64,000 nt of DNA from Mesostigma viride. Taxonomy: Eukaryota > Streptophyta > Mesostigmatophyceae > Mesostigmatales > Mesostigmataceae. Under the pieces are notes generated by a model, which saw nothing but the letters and a program-made list of their open reading frames with translations, was not told the DNA's origin and searched no databases. Each line of letters opens with the position of its first letter. Position 1 is the first letter of the stretch. This document shows positions 10,594 through 21,436 of the stretch, piece after piece. The translations under genes and the position numbers were made by a program. The stretch lies in assembly GCA_009746045.1 (NCBI GenBank), contig RPFO01000744.1, positions 321,001-385,000 of the forward strand, read 5' to 3'.

Positions 10594-11347
10594 ATTAATT
10601 AATTAATTATCAACATCACTCCGTTGGGAGTAGATGTAGCACATAGCCCTGAGAAGGGGCATATGGCTTCAATTCTAGGCTACTTCATGCAAGGGTGGGA
10701 ATGTAAGCTACCCCTGCTCTAGGTGCACCAGGGCACCCGCACCCTCATGGTCTATCACGCTATGCCCGGGTAAGGGGGGAGCATGCCTGTGAGGGGGAAG
10801 ATCATCATGGCTATACAAAAACTAGAGCGTGGCATCTCAGCAGAGAGCAGCTCTCTGCATGGGCACAGCATTACTAAATAAAACTAGGCATCGTCTGGAG
10901 TGTGGCTCATCATAGGCACACATGTACATGATTAAATAAAGCGCGTGGCTTAGCTGGGATAGGGCCTCTAGGAGGCGTACGTGTACATCAAAGAGACAAC
11001 CAGCGCAGGCCAGAAATCGGGAGAATCCGGACCATGGTAGCTCGAGCCTGCCGTTATCTTTTCCGCGTTTTCGAGTCGTACATGGCCACGGTCTATCTAT
11101 GCTACACTACTACTGCTGTATTCCCCTAAGCTGGGGCGTCTGGAGTCGCTCATGGGGCCGCGGGGGTCGCCTGCCAGGGCTTGTGGCCGACGTAGATGGC
11201 CGCCCCCTTCCAGTACACCGGCTGCCCCGCCTTGGTCTGCCGGAGCTGGAGGTAGGTCGGCCATAGCTCCCGTCGCCGTTGTTGCTGCGCCAGGGTCAAG
11301 TCGTCATCAAGGGTGAAGAGAGTCTTCTCGAGCCGCTTGCGGCGTCA
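10594..11347 (-). mobile_element. NA retroelement, minus strand, 5'-truncated in ORF1
   Basis: It has a TTAA-repeat tail at 10594-10608, the 3' hairpin (reverse complement of CTCCCAACGGAG), the 3' UTR, and the last 70 codons of ORF1 (11125-11345). It is flanked by the 13-bp target duplication TCAAGGGCTATTA (10581-10593 and 11348-11360). An R-family insert sits inside at 10989-11077. Confidence 0.85.
10989..11077 (-). mobile_element. R-family retroelement fragment, 89 bp, with GTACAT target duplication
   Basis: On the minus strand the fragment ends GGTTGTCTCTTTG, the R 3' terminus with one base changed. GTACAT flanks it at 10983-10988 and 11078-11083. Related uninterrupted NA sequence reads GTGGCC directly into GTACAT-like sequence, so this is a true insert. 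It is 5'-truncated relative to the copy at 58150. Confidence 0.75.
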
Positions 11348-11360
11348 TCAAGGGCTATTA

Positions 11361-11532
11361 AAAAATTAAAATTAAATTAAATTATAACATGCCTCCGTGG
11401 GGAGGTCATGTAGCACATATTTCATGATGGATGGGAAGCCGCGTGATCGACCTAACTCTATCTAGAAAATCCTAACTGCACTACTCATCAAAACGCCTCC
11501 TCCGCTTGGGGGGAGGTGGCTTGCCCACAGGG
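11361..11532 (-). mobile_element. 3' end of YADD-type LINE, minus strand
   Basis: This matches the last codons and 3' UTR of the LINE at 47175-48241 in reverse: a TTTAATT-type tail, the hairpin core CTCC..GGAGG, and the end of the ORF (KPPPPKRRRRF-like reading). It is severely 5'-truncated and flanked by TCAAGGGCTAT. Confidence 0.75.
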
Positions 11533-11919
11533 TCAAGGGCTATGTGCTACATATACTCCCAACGGAGTTATGTTATAATTCAATTCAATTCAATTCAGGT
11601 ACAGACCAGGTAGTAGCCCTGCCATGTGCACAGCTGCGATGACCGCTCGCTGGGCGAGTCCCACCGCCGGGCTACTAGCAGCATTGCTTTTTTCTCCAGT
11701 CTCCTTTTCTTTCTCCTCTAGTGCCCCCTGCAATCGTAACGCTGGACGCCAACAGCGCCCAGGGACCCCAGCTGCCCATGGCGCTGCCCCCAAGAATGCG
11801 AGGGCTCTTCCCCGCGTATCCATTCTCACAAAGGCAGCGCAAGCCACGGCTTGCTGACTAGGGTCCCTGGGACCACAGGTATGAAAAGGGGTGTGGGCAC
11901 CACTGCCGGACACAACCAT

Positions 11920-12277
11920 TAACTAATTAATTAATTAATTAATTAATTAATTAATTAATTGATTAGGAACATAACTCCGTTGGGAGTAAGTGTAGCACAT
12001 ATCCCAGAGAAGGGCATATGGCTTTTAATGTACATTCTAAGCTACTTCCTGCAAGGGTGGGAAGTTATTAAACGACTTCTCGAGGTGCACCAGGGCACCT
12101 GCACCCCCATGAGCTAAGGAGCCTGTCATGGGGAGGGAAGATCTACATGGTTATACAAAAGCTAAGGCATGGTTTCTCAGCAGAGTGGCTCTCTGCGTAG
12201 TCACAGCATAACTACATAATAAAGCTAGGCATCATCTGGTGTGTGGCGCGTCATGAGCACACATGTACATGACTCCA
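11920..12277 (-). mobile_element. NA retroelement 3' UTR copy, minus strand
   Basis: A TTAA-repeat tail of about 40 bp is followed by the hairpin and the 3' UTR. A perfect 12-bp target duplication GGACACAACCAT lies at 11908-11919 and 12278-12289. Confidence 0.9.
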
Positions 12278-12289
12278 GGACACAACCAT

Positions 12290-13783
12290 GCCGCCCTTTA
12301 ATGGATACTCGTGTGGTGAAACGAGGCTGTAAGCCACAAAAGGCCTTCAAGGAGCCTCGGAAAGCCCACCCAAAGCCTCAACAGCCCGCGGCAAGCCCCG
12401 CCAGGCAGAAAATCACAAAACCGCTAGCGAGACAAATCACAATAAAACAGAAGAACATCCTAGTTCACACAGAGCCATTCTCCGAGCGTAGGTCAGCTTT
12501 TGACAAACAAGGTGCCCATGACAAGTCGCGGCGACACGACTCGCCCAGGTCGCCCGTTGTATGTATACACAGGAAAGCCTATTGTTCCACTTGACGAAAG
12601 ATTTTCCTACTGAGGGGGGGGGCCCTCTTCTTGCAACCCCATCTCTTTCAAAATGCAGCGGCGGCCACCGCCACTTGGAACTCGAAATAACGAGCGTGTG
12701 AATCATACCCTTGAGGATGAAGGCCATCCCCAAAGGTACGCCAGGTCATGTGCCTGGCCGATAGCCGCGGTGACTGCTATCACCGCCGTTATAGCTCATA
12801 GTACCGCCGCTCATGACACAGCTGTTCGCAGTACAGCCGTTGTGATGATTCAGCTGGGCGTGCTCGTAAGCACCGTCAACAGTTAGTCAGCCAGTCAGCC
12901 AGTCTGTCGATTCGCACACCACTTACTGTCACAGCTGCCGCGGTCCCTGCCGCCTCGTCAGATGTCGCACACTCGAGTGCCCTTTGGTCCGAGTACTGTA
13001 CCATGGAACCACAGCAGCATCATGCACGTGTTTAGGATGTGCACCCATACGCAGCCGTAGTCGCGGGCTGCACCACTCATTCCTCAGGCAGGGGCTAGAA
13101 TTCTCGATCCGACGAAGGATCGCCCCCAACATGTCTGGCCTTCAATTTCGCCTCCTCCGCACATGTCTCGCCACAACCATGTAAAACCTTTAATTTGGCT
13201 CCTCAGCCCAGACTTTACCTGACTTGCCCGGCCGTGAAGTGCGCCTCAAACTGCGCTCCCTCACACTCAACACGCTGCCTTGCGCCGTGTCAAGCCACCT
13301 GGATCCACGCCCAGGTGCACTCGCATAAAAATACGCAGAGCCGCCGCAAGATCCGCTCTCAAACCGTAGAAAAGGGAGCACCACACAGCACGGGCAAGAG
13401 TGGCCCGAATCATGACCTTCTTGGACTCCTCTGACCCACGGCCAATGCGCTACATGGGGATAGTAGTGTTTGAGCAGTAGGTTGACCCAGAGCATCGCTC
13501 TCATAGAAGCTGCTAGACAATGTGCAGCAGCAGCGGGTTCTAGTCAACTACCCAGCAGCAGGGGGTACCAGCCAGTCAAACACCCCGTCGGCAGACGCGG
13601 TAGACTCGACCCACTCGCGGCTGGAGCATTGGAAACAGGGGTTGCTTGGCCAAGCGATACAGTAGCTGCCGCTTAAATTCGACCTGCGGGGTCGCTAGGT
13701 GCCTGTATACTGGCAGGTACGGCCTCTTTGAACCTGCCCCGGCGGTGAAGGCCCCTTCGACCTGCTGCTGCGGTCAAGGCCCC
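12290..13783. other. Intergenic region downstream of the phosphodiesterase gene
   Basis: No convincing gene is visible. 13670-13800 contains three or four imperfect copies of a CGACCTGCTGCGG-like unit of about 28 bp that run into the phosphodiesterase stop codon region. The remainder looks unique. Confidence 0.4.
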
Positions 13784-16178
13784 TCAGACCTGCTGCGGCG
13801 GGCGTGGCTTGGCCTGCTCCTTCAGCTCTTGCTTCCACCACTCGATGTTGGCCGAGAGGTTGGTCAGAAGGTCGCGCGACTTGGGGAACGCCTGAAGGTG
13901 GGAGGGCAGCAGAAGGTACCCCACAGAATAACGCAGGAGAGCACAAATGGGCGCGACTGTAAGCACCAGAGGACCCCAACCCACTCCCCACTTCCCCCTC
14001 CCCCCCCCCCCCCCCCCCCCCCACGCGCACGCGGCCGCGGCCGCGGCCGCGCAAGCGCATCCCCAACCGCATCCCCAACCGCATCCCCAACCGCATCCGC
14101 ATCCGCAACCGCAACCGCAACCGCAACCGCAACCGCATCCGCATCCGCATCCGCATCCGCATCCGCATCCGCATCCGCATCCGCATCCGCATCCGCATCC
14201 GCATCCGCATCCGCATCCGCATCCGCATCCGCATCCCCATCCCAGGCAACCATTGATGGGACAAGGCGGCCGGGAGCAGACTGCCGCGGACTGTGACCAG
14301 CCCCCTTCACTCACTGTGATCAGCCCCCTTCAACTCACTAAGACAACCTGGACATTTTGATAAGCAACACTATACTAGTGCTATACTAGTGCTAAGCTAG
14401 TGCTATACTACCTGTGCTATACTAGTGCTATGCTGGTACTATACTAGTGCTATACTAGTGCTATGCTAGCGCTATTCTATACCTACTGCTATATGGACGT
14501 CACATCGATGCATCAGGTATAACCGGCTATGGAACCAACGCATCCCAAGTTTGGGCCGTGGCCAGCGCACACATACCGTGACCCAGGACTCGAAGAGGGG
14601 CAGTGCGAGGAATTGGAAGAAGCCTGGGGGTGGGGGTGGGGGGATGAAAAGGGAGATGATCCGAGCAAGAAGCACACATGCGCGCACGAATCGCCGCAAG
14701 AAAGCCAGAATTTAAGCTGCAAGGTAAGCCAGCACGGAAAGCAACACAGTAACCGACAAGGTAAGCAAGCTTCACAGGCCTACAGAAACTTGCATGAGTA
14801 AAGCAAGCCAAAACAACACTGCCAAGCTGAGCCAAAATCAAGCTGTGGCTCCATGACAGGAAGCCGCATGCAGCCCGAATGACGCACCGACAGGTGGCGC
14901 CAGACACAAGGGACCCATCCAGACATCAACAAGAGACTGGAGACATCAACACGCACTAGAACGAGCGCATGATCACCCCCGCAAGGGCTAAAAAGTGGAG
15001 CCCCATGCACCCGTGCCAGTTCTACGCCCAACAGTTCCATCCTATAAACGATGTCCAAACTCACCGAGCTGTTGTCAAAGGATGCCCCGTCACCGCACAC
15101 AACAAGAGGAGAAAAGGCACCATCAGGGGAGAGCGCCAGGATGCCCAGCGGGAAGCGCCACATGGAGAAGTCCCCGATTCCGCCACCCGCCACGCCACCA
15201 GGAAAACGTTGCCCAGGAGAGGCCGAGAGTTTTGGCAAGGAAAGGCCGTGAGGGAGGGCATGCATGTTCAGTATCCGCGATGGATTGAATTTACTAGATT
15301 GCTTTTCAACAAAGCAATGAGCGCCAGAGCTCCGTGGCTCTCAAATCGCATCACACATCAACAGCAGTCCATGACCGGCGTGCGCATGATGCCTGCTCGC
15401 TTGGCAAGGCAATCAGTCAAACAATAAAAAACACTGATAACTATAATAGCAGTGAACAGATAACTACATTAACAATTGACAGAGGGGATGGACAGGCAAG
15501 GCTGGAAGGCGCATGGAAGAATTTTTTATACTAGGCGCATGGGAGAACTCCTGTTACATACTAGGCACATAATAGAACTCTTGCTAAATAATATTCAGAG
15601 TAATGATAGACAGTAACTTTGACACCACGCTCAAAGCTAGTGCTTCAAAAAGTGCCCATACGTATGCTCCCATGCCAAGTTCCCTTACAAACAGCCAAGG
15701 AGAGAGAGCTATGCTGTTTCTAAGCAGTCTTTGCTGAGCCTGTGGGCCAGGAGCACCATCGATTGAGTTGACCAGCTGCACTTTGTTTGGGGTCAGGCGC
15801 ACCGTCGATTGAGAGGTGACCAGGTGAACTTTGTGTGCAGTACGTTGATATCTTCGTGCAGGGTATGCCTGTGACCTGGGAAAACGTTCTTGTCGCGACA
15901 TGGGTGGCTTTGCTCAGATGTACGGAGGATGACAACAACAGTTCCAGTAGCGATACGTGCATGAAGGGCGCACCTGTGACTTTGGCACGTTGTTGTGGTA
16001 GCGGTCCATGAAGGGGGACACCAGTAAGCCAGCCGCACGCTCCGCATCTGCAGGGGCGAATGGGGACAAAACGGGGAGGATGGTGGTCATGCATTGTTGT
16101 ACGTAGTGGTTCCGAGGGGGGAAGTAGTGCAACACGTGGAGGATGGTGGTAAGTAGTTGTACTTAGCGGTGCAGAGGG

Positions 16179-16277
<99 letters not shown>

Positions 16278-19200
16278 GGAACGTAGCTAATGGGTCAGGA
16301 GAATGGAGCAGGTTACAGGGATGAGGGATGTAGAAGCGGAAAGTCGTGATTGGGGGGGAGGGGAGTTGTGAGTGTGGGGGGGTGGGGGGGAACATAAAGA
16401 TGGGGGGACAGCACTGGTGGCAATCGCAATTCAAGTATTCCTTCCAGATCAGGTTTTGTTCCTGGGGTGACCACGCCACGTGCCAGCTTCAGCTCCCTGC
16501 TAGTGCAGCGTCCCGAAAGCTTTGTCGCCTCCTTTTTCATATTAACTTGTTCTGAACTCAACCTTTCGCAGGTACAAGTCTCCCCTCATTAACACCTTCA
16601 AATCACCAAACCAGCTCTCCCGGCTGAAGCCCCATTTAACTCACTGCGAATAGAACTGGTTTCCTTGTTCATGGCGGCCCGCTGCTGGTGAATGCCTCCT
16701 ATTTAAGCAGGCAACCCTGCCAGCCTGCCTGCTGCTACGCCCCACGCTTACCTCCTTACAGATTACCCCCCCCGATGACATGGCGCAACCCTTTGACATA
16801 GTAACTATGGTATCACTGTAATAAACTGTAACTAAAGTATCACTGTGATAGCTTTAGTATCACTGTAATAAACTAAAACTATAGTATCCCTGTAATAAAC
16901 TGTAACGATAGTATCCCTGTAATGAACTGTAACTATAGTATCTCTGTTTTAAACAAAAACTACAGTATCCCTGTAATAGACGGTAACTATAGTATCACTA
17001 TAATAACTTTAGTATCACTGTAATAAACTGTAACTACAGTATCACTGTAATAACTATAGTATCACTATAATAAACCGTCTAGCCTGTAGCCCCACTTTCT
17101 TGGGTAGAACTCCTCGTTGACCAGCGCGCCCTAGGATGATAATGAATCTAGAATCCCTGTAATTAATACTCAGTTTGATTTCTCACCTCCTTGCAGGTAG
17201 AACTCCTCGTTGACGCGGCGAGACCACTCCTGGTGGATGGCAAGCGGCTTGGCGGCGTGGCTGATGTGGCGGGATGGTGCGGGGGGGAAGGGGAAGAGAG
17301 GGGGGGCGGGGGAGAAGGGGGGGGGGGATGGTGAGAAAGCGGGGGCGGGGGTGCATGGGGTTTGAAGGGGAGGCAAGCGGGGGGAATCAGGCATGTGACC
17401 ATACAAAAATCCATCCTCCGCATGCACAACAAATCAGAATTGCTGCCATGCCTATCTAAGTATGATATCTACTGTTCTCCTATAGCGCGCGCGGCAGCAC
17501 AAACTTGTTGAATTGCATTGACTTGTACCTTACTAGAAGGCACTGTCATCATTCAACAGAAGGCTCCACCAGTCTCGCCACTTGTCGGACAGGACTACCA
17601 GCATCAAGTGTTCGGGGAAACCATCCACCAATGGACTCAAACACCGGTCACTGGCCACCTTGCGTGCCAGCTGCACTGCGACTGTAGGACAAGCAAGATC
17701 CCCATTTGCCAGGCAATCGATGACCAAATAAGCTATTAGTATATTCTAAACGGCAACGACCAAACTAGTTATTATTATAATCTTTTCTCTACTCCACGTA
17801 CCCGATGTCGGCCACCTAGAGCTCCATCATGGTCACGAGGGTGAGAACAACAACAGCAACGAACAGCTAATGCTTCTAACACACATACCCGATGTCTGCC
17901 ACCTTGAGCGCGAGCTGCAGCAGCAGCAGGCGGTCACTGTCCTTCTCCAGGTCCCAGGGCGTCTCCTGCGAGACACGCGCCTTGAACGCGTCCAGGATGC
18001 CGAAGTGGCGCTTGATGTCGGAGGCAAGCACCATCTGGATCACAACGCGGCGCACCTCCGTGAACTCGGCATCCGACAGCACCTGGCAGGGCGGTTCGGG
18101 AAACAGGGGGGAGGAGGGAGGAAAGAGGGGAAATGATTGTTCGGGGAGGGTTGTTCAGAAAGTGATGGGAGGGTTGAGCGGGGAGGGTCATTCAGGAAGA
18201 ACTGGTGGGAAGGGTTGCTTGGGGAGGAAAATTCAGAAGGTAGCGGGGAGGGCTGCTAGACGAGGGTTGTTTGGGAGAGAGCGGGAAAGAGGCGGGTGGC
18301 TCATGGGTGACTGGGTGAGTGTGGGTGGGTAATGAGCCAAGGGTGTTAGGGTGTTGGCAGAGGGTGTTTGGGGATAGGATAGGGGGAGAAGAGAAGAGAG
18401 GGGAGGAGAGGAGAGGAGTGGAGATTGCAGGAAACAGGGCCGAATTGTGATAATACCAACCAACACTAGCCAATCAATGTTAGCAACTGCTAGCAAAGTA
18501 CCACCTCCAGAATGTTGCAGTCTTCACTGGAGTAGAGCAGCGGGAGGAAGCATGGCATGTCGATGCCACCAGACAATGTCAGCAATTGCTAGCAAGGCAC
18601 CCACCTCCAGGAAGTTGCAGTGCTCGTTGGAGTAGAGGAGCTGGAATGTTTCGGCCAGATGGTAGTTCTCCAGGGGCGACTGGTCGTTGTAGATGGTGGC
18701 CAACTCCTCCCTGGTGCGCTGGAGGAAGTCGTTGTTGAAGCCTGTGGGGGGGGGGGGGGGGATGTGCGCCAGCAACCACCACGCACACGCCACAAGGCAC
18801 ATCACTGAAGATGAGATAGTGTGCGCTTGGAAGTCGTCGTTGAAGCCCCAAGGGGTACGCACCAGCAGCAAGACCACACGCACACAAACAACCAGACACA
18901 TAATTGATTGTGATTAGGTGAAGGCACATGAATTCAAACTCGATAATGTGAATTTAAAGGGACAAAGCCCCAGCACGTGGTACAAACTATGGAAAACAAT
19001 TGATATAGACAAAAATTATTATAGACAAAACAATGATCATATGAGGATCGCCACCCATCATCACATAGCTGTGTTAGTATATATGACCAGGATTACATGA
19101 TACCCACCTCGGTGCTTGTAGTGATGAACCAGCGTGGCCACCAGCGCAGCCACCAGTGAAGCACAGTCACCACCCATGATGACTATTACAGTTGGTCGCC

Positions 19201-21368
19201 TCTATATTGCAGTGACCGGTACTATCAAAGCGAAAAACTCACCCGGGTGCTTGTAGTCGTGGATGAGGGCGGCCACCACCGCGGCGAGCCGGTCGATCGC
19301 CCGCACGTGCTCGCCCACGCTGGTCGCATGCAGGAGGTGGTAGAGGCTCCCCGACACATCCGCGATGTGCGCCGCGTTGTGGTATGGGTTGGGGAGCATG
19401 CCGCTGCCACAGGGGGGAGGAGTAGCCACGTGGTTTGCCAGCAAGAGAAGACTCGCCACATGTGAGTATACGGGTCAGATGGGTGCCGCGTTGGGATAGC
19501 GGGTTGGGAATGGGATGCCCATTGCCCTGCCAGTCATATGCAGGTACGGGGAGGGGAGAGCACGTCAGTCATCATGTTATTCTCAGAATGACTTTATCAT
19601 GATGACTGACATGATGACTGTAGGTGCCAGGTGCCAGCGTGTGAACATGACGCAACAAACTCCTGGAAGCCCCTGCGACATATGCAAACCACATACCGCG
19701 CAACCTCCTGCAAGAAGTTTGCCAGCTTCTGCTCGCTGATGCCAAACTCATCCACGAGCCCCATCTTGCGGAACAGCGTGAAGCCGACCAGCTGGACCAC
19801 GTGCGCGGGGGCCTCCTCCGCCAGCGCCAGCGCGTCAAAATCCCACTTCCCGATCCGCCGCAGGAGCTCCACCTGGCGGTGCTGCGCGTTCGTGGCGGGC
19901 ATCCAACGGTCCATGGGGATGGGGAAGAGCGAGTTCCCACTGACCGACTGCTGCCGAAGCTTCTTGCCTGGGTGCCGCATGAACTTGAAGACCCCGCCCA
20001 CCGTCTGATGGCCCCGCCGGCCTTTCCTCCTGTCGCCACCCTCCTCCCCGCCGCGGTCCTGGCCCCCTCCCCCCGCGTTATGTTTGTCGCCGTTCCTGTC
20101 CGCGCCCCGGCTGCCTGCCGTCGGCGAATTCGGCAGCGACCCGGCCGCGACCCCCGCGATGTCTCGCAGCATCTCGAGGACGTCTACTTGCACACGCCCC
20201 ACACGGCGGTCTACCAACTGGATGGCCTTCGGGTGCCGCCCTCGCTCCATTGAGAGGCTCTTCAGGAGCTTGGACCCATCTGACGCGCCGTTGGGGCTAC
20301 CCGACCCACTCACGGGGCTAACTTGCCCATTCGACCCGCCCGCACGGGGGCTACCGGTCACAACCATCGTCACCGGCCCCGAGTCACAACCATCGTCAGA
20401 CCCAGGGCGGCACGCCAGGGGGAGGCTATCGGCCACGATCGTGCTGATGTCTGAAGTATGGTGGATCAGCCGCGTGGGCCCCGCGCTGCCCGAGTTCCCG
20501 AGCACGTTCTGATGATTCGCGCCCCCGCGGTGGCCCCGGTCCATGAGCTGGCTCGTGGAGACGCGCCGCCCGGTCGCGAACAGCTCGAGCCAGACCCCGG
20601 TCTCCGCGTCGACCACGCCCGTGGATTGCGCGTCCCAGGGCTGCGCGTTCGACCCGTTGCGCCCACCCGACCTGTTCCCGCCCCCGCCGGCCCGGTTCCT
20701 GTTCTCCCGGTCGACCGCGCTGTTGTGGATCGCGGTGAGGAACTGCGGCTTGTGCAGGTCGTCGGCCGTGATGAGCGTCTGCATCTGCCGGATTTGGTCA
20801 TCGGTGAGCGCCACCCCCGCAGGCAGGTTCTTGAGCAGGTCGGTCAGCTTGCCCAGGGGGGTGGACATGTCGACGACAGGCATCTGGGGCACGGGCTTCG
20901 AGATGGTGAGCGCGCGTTGGAGCCGCCGCGTAAGCATCTGCGTGATGTCACCGGGGGGAGAGGGGGGGGGGGGAAGCGGGGTAGGAAAAAAGTAGTTGAG
21001 CTGCAAGCAAAAAGGGCAAAAAGGCAGGGCGGGTCATTTCAAAGGAACCGCATGGCGTGTGCATGTCGAGTCATGTCACGGACAAACGGGGGCGCGGGAG
21101 GAAGCTACCACAGACAGGATAGACACAGGAGAGGTATGCGGGAGGGCATGATGGGGCGCGATGCATGAGGGGGGGGCATGTGACATCATGTCCGGGCAGG
21201 GGCAGGGGACGCAACATGGGGCCCGTTGGAATACCTCCACCTGTCACACAATCAAAATAAGATATACTGCTACTAGCACACGCACCACGTCGTCGGCGGC
21301 TGCCTCATCCAGCCCCTCTTCTTACTTTGTGCCCGTCACACAATCAACATGCAAGAACTTGCCACTAG

Positions 21369-21436
<68 letters not shown>

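Larger units (their letters stand above)
10244..11597 (+). mobile_element. NA retroelement 3' UTR copy, split by two nested insertions
   Basis: The plus-strand element runs 10244-10593, is interrupted, and resumes at 11533-11597, where it ends in the standard hairpin and CAATT tail. TCAAGGGCTAT occurs at the left break (10581), between the inserts (11348) and at the right break (11533). This records two successive insertions at the same spot. Confidence 0.8.

Noticed and set aside
13646-14360. Several ORFs of 137-216 aa with HP or AS repeats
   Set aside because: They come from the hexamer repeat in the last PDE intron; the real coding segment there is just the last exon at 13784-13891.
15584-15775. 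Candidate last PDE exon ending LSIITLNII
   Set aside because: In phase, but it lacks the family C-terminal motifs, which are found further on at 14577-14623 and 13784-13891.
19103-19160. Alternative PDE exon with HHYKHRG
   Set aside because: Degenerate copy of the metal-binding exon end; the essential HD pair is changed to HH and no acceptor-to-donor exon is formed.
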